Assembly: GCF_900107215.1 (NCBI RefSeq)
Contig: NZ_FNPD01000010.1
Location: forward strand, 1 to 64,000
From: Acetomicrobium thermoterrenum DSM 13490
GTDB taxonomy: Bacteria; Synergistota; Synergistia; Synergistales; Acetomicrobiaceae
DNA: 64,000 nucleotides
Reading direction: 5' to 3'
The notes beneath the pieces were generated by a model. That model did no database searches and was not told the origin of the DNA. It was given only the letters and a program-made list of their open reading frames with translations. Position 1 is the first letter of the stretch, and each line of letters opens with the position of its first letter. The position numbers and the translations under genes are program-made. Below are positions 32,461 to 41,048 of the stretch, piece after piece.

Positions 32461-32951
32461 TAGAGGTTCGTTATTTTAACGATCTCGGATATATTTACGC
32501 TTCTATAAAGATCTTCTACGGTAACTCCCAGCAAAGGATGCTTCCATTTGGGACATATTTGAAATAACGGTACTATTATGAAAGGTCTTTCTTGAAGACG
32601 CGGATGGGGTATCGCCAATTCGTCGTCTCTATAGATCAAATTGTCCATAAATAAAATATCAAGATCTATTTCCCTTGGCCCCCATCGCATCCGTCGCTTC
32701 CTTCCCATCTTTAACTCTATGCTTTTAAGAAGTCGTAGAATTTTTTTTGGCTCCATGTCGCTTTCAGCCAGAAGGCATGCATTTAAAAAATATGGTTGTT
32801 CCTTTACGCCAAAAGGGGGCGTTTCGAAGACATCGCTTTGTTTTTTTACTATAAAACCAGCGTTTTTAAGCAGCTGTACCGCCGTGCGCAGGTTGTTCAA
32901 ACGATCTCCCATGTTGCTGCCAAGGCCGATTCCTACCGCTTCCATGTCCAT
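32460..32951 (-). CDS. folK: FolK, 6-hydroxymethyl-7,8-dihydropterin pyrophosphokinase
   Basis: FolK transfers pyrophosphate from ATP to hydroxymethyl-dihydropterin, the substrate of FolP. The 163-residue protein has 'IGLGSNMGDRLNNL', 'FLNACLLAES', 'RWGPREIDLDILFMDN' with the two Mg-binding Asp residues, and 'IPHPRLQERPFIIVPL'. All match the family. The ATG at 32951 overlaps the folP stop in TGATG; an ATG two codons later (32945) is the alternative. It sits directly downstream of folP. Confidence 0.95.
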   Translation of the reverse strand: MDMEAVGIGLGSNMGDRLNNLRTAVQLLKNAGFIVKKQSDVFETPPFGVKEQPYFLNACLLAESDMEPKKILRLLKSIELKMGRKRRMRWGPREIDLDILFMDNLIYRDDELAIPHPRLQERPFIIVPLFQICPKWKHPLLGVTVEDLYRSVNISEIVKITNL

Positions 32952-33799
32952 CAAGCCCTTTGAATGGCGCTTATCATGGTAACGACTTGTTTGTTTTCCA
33001 GCACATCATGAACTCTAAGAATCTCTACGCCATTTAAAGCACAATATGCTGAAATAGCCAAAGTGCCATAGAGCGCCTCCTCAGGTCCCTTGCATCCCAA
33101 TACTTTACTAATGGTTCCCTTTCTCGAATGCCCTATTAAAATTGGTCTTCCCAGAGACCTGAACTCCCTGATGTTTTTCAATATGCACAGATTATCCTCG
33201 TTTCTTTTACCGAACCCCAACCCGGGATCCAGGACGATCTGTTCTCTTTTTATCCCAGATTTTGCGGCCAATGCCATCTTATCCTCAAGAAATTCCTTTA
33301 TTTCTCCTATTACGTCGTCATATCTCGGGTCTTTTTGCATGTCCTTCGGCGTGCCCTTTATGTGCATTATTATTACGGGAACCCCAAGACGGGCAATTGT
33401 ATCCGCCATGTTGGAATCAAAGGATAGTCCCGATATGTCGTTTATTATATCAGCTCCTGCCTCGACGGCGGCCTCGGCTACTGCAGCTTTATAGGTGTCG
33501 ACGGATATTACTGCCTCGGGAAAGTTTTTTCTGAGGCATTCTACGCCGGGGATCAATCTTCTCATTTCCTCTTCGAGGGATAGAGGTTCGGCTCCAGGGC
33601 GGGTCGATTCTGCTCCGATGTCTAAAATATCTGCTCCGTCTTCTATCATTTTCTCCGCCCTTTGAAGTAGGGTCTCTTTATCGTCTCCTATCCTGCTTTG
33701 GGGGTAAAAAGAATCGAAAGTCAAATTTAAGATGCCCATAATCATGGGTCTTTCCCCCAGGTTCAACTTGCGGTTTCCCGGTAGCATTAAAGTTTCCAC
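32951..33799 (-). CDS. folP: FolP, dihydropteroate synthase
   Basis: FolP joins p-aminobenzoate to dihydropterin pyrophosphate to form dihydropteroate, the sulfonamide target. The 282-residue TIM barrel shows 'MGILNLTFDSFYPQS', 'DILDIGAESTRPGAEPL', 'ISVDTYKAAVAEAA', 'IINDISGLSFD', 'IIMHIKGTPKDMQ', 'VLDPGLGFGKRNEDN' and 'LIGHSRKGTI'. Loop 1 normally reads N-x-T-P-D-S-F-S-D-G-G; here Pro is Phe and the DGG is replaced by 'YPQSR'. The GTG start has GGGAGG six bases upstream. Confidence 0.95.
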   Translation of the reverse strand: METLMLPGNRKLNLGERPMIMGILNLTFDSFYPQSRIGDDKETLLQRAEKMIEDGADILDIGAESTRPGAEPLSLEEEMRRLIPGVECLRKNFPEAVISVDTYKAAVAEAAVEAGADIINDISGLSFDSNMADTIARLGVPVIIMHIKGTPKDMQKDPRYDDVIGEIKEFLEDKMALAAKSGIKREQIVLDPGLGFGKRNEDNLCILKNIREFRSLGRPILIGHSRKGTISKVLGCKGPEEALYGTLAISAYCALNGVEILRVHDVLENKQVVTMISAIQRA

Positions 33800-33837
33800 G
33801 ATTTTGACCTCCCTGCTGTGTATTTTTTATAAAAGGT

Positions 33838-34491
33838 TTACACCCATTCGCTCGTGAAGTTTTCTAAATGTTTCGTTTGATTGAGCAGGGTTAAGCAATA
33901 GCCTCTAGCTTCGTCGTGTACGATTATACTGTATGAAGCTGTATCGACGTGTATCCGCCAAAAATAGGGATCGGATATTTGAATACACGCTGCTATCAAA
34001 GGTTTAAGTACGGCACGATGGCTGACGATTAATAAAGTCTTTTCTCTGTGCTTTTGTACCAAAAATTCCAAAGTGGAGAAAGCTCTCTTTTGTACGTCTG
34101 AAATGCTCTCGGCGTTTGGAAGTTTGAGGCGTTCCGGAGATTTTATCCACAGGCTCCATTCTTCTGGGTATTCCTGCATTATCTCCTTCTTTTTTCTCCC
34201 TTCCCAAGGGCCAAGAGATATATTGGTAAAGCCCTGCAGTGCCGTTACGGGTATATTACCCATTCTTTGGGAAATTATTTGAGCGGTTTCCAGGGCTCTT
34301 TTCAGGGGGCTTGTGAATATGAAGTCCACCCTTTCCAAATTTGCGATCTCCTCTGCCAAAGATTGAGCTTGTCTGACTCCATTTTTGTTTAAAGGAAAGT
34401 CGCTTCGCCCTCTGAATAAACCCTCTACATTTCCTTCACATTCTCCGTGTCGGACGAGTATAATTTTGGTTGTTTCAGCCGGATTTGCCAT
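33838..34491 (-). CDS. histidine phosphatase, alpha-ribazole phosphatase-like
   Basis: The 217-residue protein carries the histidine phosphatase motif 'LVRHGECEGNVEGLFRG', the 'FIFTSPLKRALETAQII' segment, 'LGPWEGRKKKEI' and a second catalytic His in 'LIVSHRAVLKPLIA'. CobC-like and GpmB-like enzymes share this pattern and the substrate is undetermined. GGAGGATG precedes the ATG. Lying 38 bases upstream of folP on the same strand, it probably leads the folP-folK transcript; a role in pterin dephosphorylation is conceivable but unsupported. Confidence 0.83.
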   Translation of the reverse strand: MANPAETTKIILVRHGECEGNVEGLFRGRSDFPLNKNGVRQAQSLAEEIANLERVDFIFTSPLKRALETAQIISQRMGNIPVTALQGFTNISLGPWEGRKKKEIMQEYPEEWSLWIKSPERLKLPNAESISDVQKRAFSTLEFLVQKHREKTLLIVSHRAVLKPLIAACIQISDPYFWRIHVDTASYSIIVHDEARGYCLTLLNQTKHLENFTSEWV

Positions 34492-34625
34492 TCTATCATC
34501 CTCCAGGGTACGGGTCTTCGTTTAGATAATTTTACACCTAAATTCAGCCAAAACGCAGGATAGGGATGTCGTAAAACTTGCGCAATTCATCGGGGTTGCC
34601 CAAAGAGAGCTTTATTTGACCTGTC

Positions 34626-34655
34626 TTGACAATTGGCATATAAAGTTGCTAATCT
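34626..34655 (+). promoter_or_regulatory. promoter of the hrcA-grpE-dnaK-dnaJ operon
   Basis: A perfect TTGACA at 34626-34631 is followed after 18 bases by TAATCT at 34650-34655. The CIRCE operator begins 13 bases downstream, placing it at or just after the transcription start, as expected for HrcA repression. Confidence 0.8.
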
Positions 34656-34668
34656 ATCTTGCGGACAA

Positions 34669-34695
34669 TTAGCACTTAAAGGGTGTAAGTGCTAA
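34669..34695. promoter_or_regulatory. CIRCE operator for HrcA
   Basis: The bases TTAGCACTT and AAGTGCTAA form a perfect 9-bp inverted repeat with exactly nine bases between them, the CIRCE arrangement (TTAGCACTC-N9-GAGTGCTAA). One symmetrical base differs from consensus in each arm. It lies between the promoter and hrcA, so HrcA represses its own operon until heat stress. Confidence 0.97.
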
Positions 34696-34724
34696 TTCGG
34701 TTCCCGGCTCCGGGGGGTGATAAG

Positions 34725-35732
34725 ATGTTGACGGAGCGACAGTTGGAAATATTGTATTCTGTAGTTCACGAATATATACGGACAGGAGAGTCCGTAGGCT
34801 CGAGGACTATATCTAAAAAATACCTTACCAATAGAAGCGCTGCGACAATCCGCAACGAAATGGCAGATTTGGAGGAAGCGGGTTTTTTACACCAGCCTTA
34901 TACATCGGCGGGACGTGTGCCGACGTCTAAGGCCTATAGGGTATATGTGGACATGATACTTCAAAGAGATTCGCTCCAGGTTCCCGCAACTGCCCGAGAG
35001 AAACTCAGTTCTTTAAAGGAAGAGAAAAGAAGCATAGAGAACATGCTATCCTATCTGACTCAACTATTGGGCAGCATTACCCATTATATATCGCTTGCAG
35101 GCATAACCGTGCTAAACGATGCAACTTTAAGCAGATTGGATCTGGTCAAAGTCGACAGTCATTACGTGCTCCTCGTTATAATACTAGAAGGCGGGCTCGT
35201 GCATCACGACATAATCAGGACGGAGCGCGATGTCTCACAGGAAGAACTAAATGACTTGACTTCCTATCTCAATGGGGTTATAGCTGGGCGTACCTGGCTT
35301 GAAGCGCGGGATCTCATTAGAGAAAGGGTTTTCAGGGAGCTGGTTCATTATGCTGAGATATGTATGCAGACCCTGGATGAGGTAGATTATGTGTTAAAAA
35401 AGTCCCGTTACAGGTTTTTTACGGGAGGAACCAGCAATATACTGTTGTTGCCCGACTTCAGGGATACGGAGAAGCTGCGCTCCCTGCTAGTCCTCCTTGA
35501 AAATGAGGAGGAATTTGCGAAGATCGTCGATGCCTGCGCTACCGATGAACCTATTTCCGTTATAATCGGGGACGAAAATCCCGTCAATGCTATGAAAGAT
35601 TGCTCTCTGGTCCTGGCCAGTGCCGAAAGCGGAGTTAAAAGGACGATTATAGGAGTTATAGGGCCGGTCAGGATGGACTACGAGGGGACGATTGGAGTGC
35701 TGGAGCTTCTCTGTGAACAGCTTTTAAACTAA
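34725..35732 (+). CDS. hrcA: HrcA, heat-inducible transcription repressor
   Basis: HrcA binds CIRCE and represses the chaperone genes; its activity depends on GroEL in relatives. The 335-residue protein has the N-terminal winged helix 'LTERQLEILYSVVHEYIRTG' (20 residues), 'SRTISKKYLTNRSAATIRNE' and 'GFLHQPYTSAGRVPTSKAYR', which are family signatures. The GAF-like and dimerisation parts follow. I chose the ATG at 34725, preceded by GGGGGGTGA; the upstream frame overlaps the CIRCE element and is rejected. It is the first gene of the chaperone operon. Confidence 0.96.
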   Translation: MLTERQLEILYSVVHEYIRTGESVGSRTISKKYLTNRSAATIRNEMADLEEAGFLHQPYTSAGRVPTSKAYRVYVDMILQRDSLQVPATAREKLSSLKEEKRSIENMLSYLTQLLGSITHYISLAGITVLNDATLSRLDLVKVDSHYVLLVIILEGGLVHHDIIRTERDVSQEELNDLTSYLNGVIAGRTWLEARDLIRERVFRELVHYAEICMQTLDEVDYVLKKSRYRFFTGGTSNILLLPDFRDTEKLRSLLVLLENEEEFAKIVDACATDEPISVIIGDENPVNAMKDCSLVLASAESGVKRTIIGVIGPVRMDYEGTIGVLELLCEQLLN

Positions 35733-35757
35733 GATTGCAAGAAGGGGGAATTGCGAG

Positions 35758-36399
35758 TTGTGCTGTGAAAATTCGAAGACAAAGCCCTGCGAAGAGGTTT
35801 CGCAGGAAGAGCTTTGCTGTAAAGATCAACACGATGAAATCGAAGATATCATCGATATGGCCTACGAAGGCGACTTTAATGTAGAAGAGCTTATGAAGGA
35901 AAAGGCTGCCCTGGAAGGTGAGCTGGCCGATTTAAAGAGACAATACGAGGCCCTGTACAGCGAAGCGGCTAGAATAAAAGCCGACTTTCACAATTATAAA
36001 AGAAGGACGGAGTCCAATGTCGAAAGGCTAAGGAATTCGGCTCTAACCGAGATTATGCTTGAGCTATTGCCCGTAGTCGATAATTTCGAACGGGCATTAA
36101 ACTCTGAGGAGGACAAGGATACGCCCCTTTATAAAGGCGTTTCCTTGATCTATCGACAGCTTTTGAGCGTTATTGAAAAATTTGATATGGCTCCAATTAA
36201 AAGCATCGGGGAGGCCTTTGATCCATCTTTGCACGAAGCCGTCGCCGTAGAGGAGATATCTGATACAGAACTGGACGGAAAGATCGTCAAAGAGATTCAG
36301 CGAGGATATGTCTTAAAGGGAGAAGTCATCAGACCGGCAAAGGTTATAGTTGGCAAATTGACCGATGAAACAGAAGAAGAGGTGGGTAAAGATGAGTAA
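35758..36399 (+). CDS. grpE: GrpE, nucleotide exchange factor of DnaK
   Basis: GrpE releases ADP from DnaK in the cytoplasm. The 213-residue protein has a long coiled coil (about 45-95, '[19 protein letters not shown]'), the signature '[17 protein letters not shown]', '[11 protein letters not shown]', and a C-terminal beta domain with '[18 protein letters not shown]'. Unusually, the first 24 residues contain five Cys (C2, C3, C11, C20, C21). The TTG start has a GAAGGGGG site upstream. Its end overlaps the dnaK start by eight bases. Confidence 0.95.
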   Translation: MCCENSKTKPCEEVSQEELCCKDQHDEIEDIIDMAYEGDFNVEELMKEKAALEGELADLKRQYEALYSEAARIKADFHNYKRRTESNVERLRNSALTEIMLELLPVVDNFERALNSEEDKDTPLYKGVSLIYRQLLSVIEKFDMAPIKSIGEAFDPSLHEAVAVEEISDTELDGKIVKEIQRGYVLKGEVIRPAKVIVGKLTDETEEEVGKDE

Positions 36400-38227
36400 A
36401 GTCGTAGGAATTGACCTGGGAACGACTAACAGCGTAGTTGCAGTTAAAGAAGGAGATAATATAACAGTTATTCCAAGTGCCGAGGGAAGTAGGCTAACGC
36501 CTTCGGTAGTAGCTTTTACCAAGGACGGAGAGCGCCTTGTTGGTCAGTTGGCCAAAAGACAGGCGGTTATAAATCCGGAACGTACTATTATGTCGATAAA
36601 ACGGAAAATGGGTAGCGATTATAAAGTCAAAATTGACGACAAAGAATACACTCCACAAGAGATCTCGGCCATGATCCTTCAGAAGATGAAAAAGGACGCC
36701 GAGGATTATTTGGGCGAGGAGGTAACAAAGGCAGTCATAACGGTTCCGGCTTATTTTACCGATGCCCAAAGACAGGCAACGAAGGACGCAGGTAAGATCG
36801 CCGGTCTGGAGGTTCTTAGAATAATTAACGAACCCACGGCAGCCTGTTTGGCCTACGGTATGGATAGGGGCGGAGAGTTCAAGGTGCTAGTCTTCGACCT
36901 GGGCGGAGGTACCTTTGACGTCTCCATCCTGGACGTAGGAGAGGGAGTTTATGAGGTCATGGCCACCAGCGGCGACAACCATTTGGGTGGAGATGACTGG
37001 GATCAGCGGTTGGTGGAATGGATGATCGCCGAGTTTAAGCGTAAAGAGAGTGTCGACTTAAGCAAGGACAAGATGGCCCTTCAGAGGCTTCGTGAGGCGG
37101 CGGAAAAGGCAAAGATAGAGTTGTCTTCCATGTCGGAGACGACAATATCGCTTCCTTACATCACTGCCGATCAGAATGGACCCAAACACCTGGAGCTTGA
37201 AATAACCAGGGCTAAATTCGAGGAAATGACGGCAGACTTGCTGGAAAGGGTTGTCGGTCCGGTACAAAAGGCCCTATCCGACGCTGGCCTTACACCAGAT
37301 CAGGTGGACAAAATATTGTTGGTCGGAGGTTCCACGCGCATGCCTATGGTGCAACGCAAGATAAAGGAACTTCTGGGCAAAGAGCCGACGAAGGGAATAA
37401 ATCCCGACGAGTGCGTGGCCATAGGCGCGGCCATTCAAGGTGCCATATTGGCGGGCGAACATAAAGACATCGTTTTAGTGGATGTCACTCCTCTGTCCTT
37501 GGGTGTCGAAACCTTGGGAGGCGTCTTTACGAAGATCATCGAAAGAAATACGGCTATTCCCGTGTCGAAGAGCCAAATATTTACTACTGCAGTGGATAAC
37601 CAGACGCAGGTAGAGATACATGTTTTGCAGGGAGAAAGGCCGATGGCAGCGGATAACGTTTCTTTGGGCAGGTTCTTCCTTGACGGCATACCTCCTGCAC
37701 CTCGTGGAGTGCCTCAGATAGAAGTAACATTTAACATAGACGTCAACGGTATCCTAAATGTTACGGCAAAAGATCTCGCCACAGGAAAGGCGCAGCACAT
37801 TACCATTCAGTCATCCAGGCTGTCGGAGGACGAGATAGAGCGCATGCGAAGGGAAGCGGAGGCCAACGAAGAGGCCGACAGAAGAAAAAGAGAACTTGCC
37901 GATGCGAGAAACGAAGCCGACAGTGCAGTCTATAACGCCGAAAAACTGCTCAAAGAGCTGGGAGATAAAGTAACCCAAGAAGAAAAGGACAAGGTGGGGT
38001 CCAAGATAGAAGCTGTCAGACAGGCCTTAAGCAAGGATGACGTATTAGCGATCAAGTCCGCCTGCGAGGAACTTACGAAAGATCTCAACGAGTTGGCTGT
38101 CAGGCTCTATTCCCAGGCTTCGCAGGGAAAAGCAGGAGTTGGAACAGCCGAAGAAGGCCCACAGCAGAGCGGTTCCGGTGATGGTTCGACTGTAGATGCT
38201 CAATATAAAGACCATGGGCAGGCTTAA
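36392..38227 (+). CDS. dnaK: DnaK, Hsp70 chaperone
   Basis: The 611-residue protein is a canonical DnaK: '[17 protein letters not shown]', '[17 protein letters not shown]', '[14 protein letters not shown]', '[12 protein letters not shown]' and the linker plus substrate domain starting '[14 protein letters not shown]'. It binds unfolded segments and cycles with DnaJ and GrpE. The ATG at 36392 follows GAGGTGGG. The C-terminal tail is Gly/Ser-rich and ends 'KDHGQA' instead of the common EEVDK-type ending. A broken second Hsp70 start lies at 43509. Confidence 0.98.
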   Translation: MSKVVGIDLGTTNSVVAVKEGDNITVIPSAEGSRLTPSVVAFTKDGERLVGQLAKRQAVINPERTIMSIKRKMGSDYKVKIDDKEYTPQEISAMILQKMKKDAEDYLGEEVTKAVITVPAYFTDAQRQATKDAGKIAGLEVLRIINEPTAACLAYGMDRGGEFKVLVFDLGGGTFDVSILDVGEGVYEVMATSGDNHLGGDDWDQRLVEWMIAEFKRKESVDLSKDKMALQRLREAAEKAKIELSSMSETTISLPYITADQNGPKHLELEITRAKFEEMTADLLERVVGPVQKALSDAGLTPDQVDKILLVGGSTRMPMVQRKIKELLGKEPTKGINPDECVAIGAAIQGAILAGEHKDIVLVDVTPLSLGVETLGGVFTKIIERNTAIPVSKSQIFTTAVDNQTQVEIHVLQGERPMAADNVSLGRFFLDGIPPAPRGVPQIEVTFNIDVNGILNVTAKDLATGKAQHITIQSSRLSEDEIERMRREAEANEEADRRKRELADARNEADSAVYNAEKLLKELGDKVTQEEKDKVGSKIEAVRQALSKDDVLAIKSACEELTKDLNELAVRLYSQASQGKAGVGTAEEGPQQSGSGDGSTVDAQYKDHGQA

Positions 38228-38240
38228 GAGGTGACCAAAA

Positions 38241-39374
38241 TTGGCAGGTCCCTCTAAGGGGAAGGATTATTATGAAATATTAGGCGTAGGACGGGATGCA
38301 TCGCAAGAGGAGATAAAGAGGGCGTACAGAAAGCTGGTGCGTCAATACCATCCTGACGCCAATCCCGGAAATAAAGAGGCGGAGGAAAGGTTCAAGCTCA
38401 TTAACGAAGCTTATGAGGTTTTGAGCGATCCGCAAAAAAAGGCCCAATATGATCAATTTGGCTTTGTGGGCGACGTGCCGCCTCAGGGCGGCGAGGGCCC
38501 CTGGGATTTTGGCGGATTTGGAGACCTTTTCGGAGACCTCTTTGGTGATTTTTTTGGAGGATTCGGGTCAAGGAGAGACGCCAGATCACCGCAAAGGGGC
38601 ATGGATCTGGAGATGCCCCTTACCGTTACGTTGAGGGAGGCGGCTTTTGGTGCGTCTAAAGTGGTGTATATCCCCAGATGGGAGAACTGCAGGACCTGTG
38701 GCGGCAGTGGAGCGGCTCCCGGAACTTCTCCGGAACGTTGTCCCCACTGCGGTGGAAAGGGGCAGGTGGAGTCCAGGTCTAGGAGTCCCTTTGGAGAGTT
38801 TGTAACCGTAAGGACCTGTCCCCATTGCGGTGGTTCGGGGAAAGTCATCAAAAACCCTTGCAAGGAATGTGGTGGCCGGGGCAAGACAAGAGTCAGGCAT
38901 AAAGTGGAAGTTAACATTCCCCCTGGCATCGATACTGGCATGCGCCTCAGGATAAGGGGGGAGGGCGAGGAAGGCAGAAACGGCGGACCGCCGGGAGACC
39001 TCTATTTGGTGATAGAAGTGGAGGAGGATCCCGTCTTCAAGAGGCAGGGAGACGATCTCCATGTGAGGGTGGAGGTCCCCTTTCCCATAGCGGCCTTAGG
39101 AGGTAAGATATCCGTTCCCACTCTTGAAGGAGAAGAGGAGATGGAGATAAATCCAGGCACGCAGTCGGGCTCCATTAAAAGGTTGAAGGGTCTGGGCATG
39201 CCTCGACAGAGGGGCAGCGGGAGAGGTGATCTAATAGCTCACATAAACATTGCCGTTCCCCGTAATCTCACCGACAAACAAAGGGCATTAATTGAGGCCT
39301 TGGCCATGGAGATGGACGTACCAATAAAGGCCTCAGGGCTGTTCGATAAGATTAAGGGCCTTTTTGCCCAGTAA
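38241..39374 (+). CDS. dnaJ: DnaJ, Hsp40 co-chaperone
   Basis: The 377-residue type I DnaJ has the J domain with 'YHPDANPGN' (HPD motif), a Gly/Phe-rich segment with repeating '[15 protein letters not shown]', four zinc-binding CxxCxGxG repeats ([32 protein letters not shown]), and C-terminal substrate domains. It stimulates the DnaK ATPase. The TTG start lies seven bases after AGAGGTGA. It ends the operon at a strong terminator. Confidence 0.98.
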   Translation: MAGPSKGKDYYEILGVGRDASQEEIKRAYRKLVRQYHPDANPGNKEAEERFKLINEAYEVLSDPQKKAQYDQFGFVGDVPPQGGEGPWDFGGFGDLFGDLFGDFFGGFGSRRDARSPQRGMDLEMPLTVTLREAAFGASKVVYIPRWENCRTCGGSGAAPGTSPERCPHCGGKGQVESRSRSPFGEFVTVRTCPHCGGSGKVIKNPCKECGGRGKTRVRHKVEVNIPPGIDTGMRLRIRGEGEEGRNGGPPGDLYLVIEVEEDPVFKRQGDDLHVRVEVPFPIAALGGKISVPTLEGEEEMEINPGTQSGSIKRLKGLGMPRQRGSGRGDLIAHINIAVPRNLTDKQRALIEALAMEMDVPIKASGLFDKIKGLFAQ

Positions 39375-39410
39375 CTTCTTCAAAGTGGACGATAGATTCC
39401 GTTAAAATCG

Positions 39411-39443
39411 ACTCAAGGGGAGCGAATGCTCCCCTTGAGTTTT
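39411..39443 (+). terminator. terminator of the hrcA-dnaJ operon
   Basis: A perfect 13-bp stem (ACTCAAGGGGAGC at 39411-39423 and its complement at 39428-39440) with a four-base loop GAAT ends in TTTT. Confidence 0.9.
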
Positions 39444-39480
39444 CGGAAAATGCACATTGATGACTACGGAGATGATACTT

Positions 39481-40347
39481 ATGGGTAATGAATCCTTCTG
39501 GTGGTATATTATTTTACGATCTAAATCTGATTGCGAGGAACTCTTTTACTACATCGCCCAAATATCGGATAGCATGGGGGCCGAAGTTTACGAAAAACAA
39601 AATTGTATCGAGGCTAAGATATATTATCGATCCGATATAAGCATTGAAGATTGTGTTAGAAAAGTATCGTCGTTGCTGGAAGGATTTGAAGGGGTAGATA
39701 TCATTGAAGTGGGCGAAGCAAGATGGCACCCCTGGCTTAAGAAGCACTTGGAGGCCTTCCCTCCACTTCCCATCGGGAAGGGTTTGGTCGTATTGGCGCC
39801 GTGGCACAAAGAAGATGCCCCAAAGGACAGAGTTCACATTTATATAGAACCTGGAACTGCCTTTGGAACGGGTTATCACGCAAGCACCCAAATTGCTCTG
39901 GAGCTTCTTGAGAGAAACTTGAAGTCGGGATGGAAAGTTTTGGATGTGGGAACAGGTTCGGGCATACTTGCCTTAGCTGCGCTCAAACTTGGGGCCTCTG
40001 AGGTCGTGGCAAGGGATGTTGATCCGGCCGTTAGGGAGGAAGTCGAAAAGAACATGATTTTAAATGACATAACCTCCGGGCTTAAGCTTGATATTGGGGA
40101 TGGAGTCAAGGGATTGAAGGAGAAAGTTGATCTTATAACGGCAAATATACTATACGAGCCCTTGGTTTCTATGTTAACTTCGTTTAGTAGGTTGATCTGC
40201 GACTATGGCCTTATAATACTATCGGGCCTGCTGTTTAAGGAACGGGACTCTTTCATCGATGAAATGGCCAAGGCAGGACTTACGATGGTTGAGGAACTTT
40301 CAAAGGAGGAATGGTGGGGTGTCGTTGCCTCGCGCCAGGTTAGATAG
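39481..40347 (+). CDS. prmA: PrmA, ribosomal protein L11 methyltransferase
   Basis: PrmA methylates Lys residues and the N-terminus of ribosomal protein L11 with S-adenosylmethionine. The 288-residue protein has the family stretch 'EPGTAFGTGYHASTQIALEL', the SAM-binding 'VLDVGTGSGILALAALKLGA' (20 residues) and the catalytic 'ANILYEPLVSML'. The N-terminal substrate domain is about 90 residues. I chose ATG 39481, nine bases after GGAG; in-frame starts at 39457-39472 overlap that site. It is followed, with overlap, by rsmE, a frequent pairing. Confidence 0.93.
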   Translation: MGNESFWWYIILRSKSDCEELFYYIAQISDSMGAEVYEKQNCIEAKIYYRSDISIEDCVRKVSSLLEGFEGVDIIEVGEARWHPWLKKHLEAFPPLPIGKGLVVLAPWHKEDAPKDRVHIYIEPGTAFGTGYHASTQIALELLERNLKSGWKVLDVGTGSGILALAALKLGASEVVARDVDPAVREEVEKNMILNDITSGLKLDIGDGVKGLKEKVDLITANILYEPLVSMLTSFSRLICDYGLIILSGLLFKERDSFIDEMAKAGLTMVEELSKEEWWGVVASRQVR

Positions 40348-41047
40348 GGCGGAAAAGATTTCCGACAATATGTGGTCCTTGGATTTGAAGGAATCCCATC
40401 ATCTCGTTCACGTAAAAAGATGTCGAATTGGTGAGGAATTCGAAGGGCTACTGGAGGGAAGGAAACTTCTTCTTAAAATAGAAGGCTACGAGCAGGGGAG
40501 GGTAATCGCCAAGGAAAGGGGCAAACTTCCGATATACGAGAGATCAAGACATATCTCTCTGTTGATAGCCCTTGTTAAAAACAATGCCTTCGAAGACATA
40601 TTGAACCATGCCACGGAGTTAGGCGTTGCGGAAATTATTCCTATTCTTGCGGAACGATCCGTGGTGCAGCTTAAAGGACAATTCACGAAAAAGATGGAAA
40701 GATGGCGCAGGATAATCGCTGAGGCCACTAAAATAAGCGGTATAGGTAATCCGCCACTTTTAAACACTCCCTTGAAGGTTCAGGATTTAAGGGATGAGAG
40801 CTTACCCTCGTTGCGCCTGTTGGGCGCTTTGACCGACGATGCGAAACCGCTGGGAAGCGTCAATATCAAACAACAGGATGATGTTGTCTTTGCCGTTGGC
40901 CCTGAAGGAGACTGGACGGAAGGGGAAATGGCGTATTTTGCGAGGTTGAAATTCCTTCCCGTCTCCCTTGGTCCCAACATATTGCGTGCCAATACCGCTG
41001 CCATAGCCGGTTTGTCTTATATTATTTTATGCACAGAGGGTGTTTAG
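40319..41047 (+). CDS. rsmE: RsmE, 16S rRNA m3U1498 methyltransferase
   Basis: RsmE methylates U1498 of 16S rRNA. The 242-residue SPOUT protein has an N-terminal PUA-like part, 'ALVKNNAFEDILNHATELGV', 'PILAERSVVQLKG', 'GPEGDWTEGEMAYF' and the trefoil-knot 'VSLGPNILRANTAAIAGL'. The GTG at 40319 lies nine bases after AGGAGG inside prmA; the longer frame from 40259 would destroy that site. Overlaps on both sides suggest coupled translation of prmA, rsmE and mtaB. Confidence 0.94.
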   Translation: MSLPRARLDRAEKISDNMWSLDLKESHHLVHVKRCRIGEEFEGLLEGRKLLLKIEGYEQGRVIAKERGKLPIYERSRHISLLIALVKNNAFEDILNHATELGVAEIIPILAERSVVQLKGQFTKKMERWRRIIAEATKISGIGNPPLLNTPLKVQDLRDESLPSLRLLGALTDDAKPLGSVNIKQQDDVVFAVGPEGDWTEGEMAYFARLKFLPVSLGPNILRANTAAIAGLSYIILCTEGV

Positions 41048-41048
41048 T

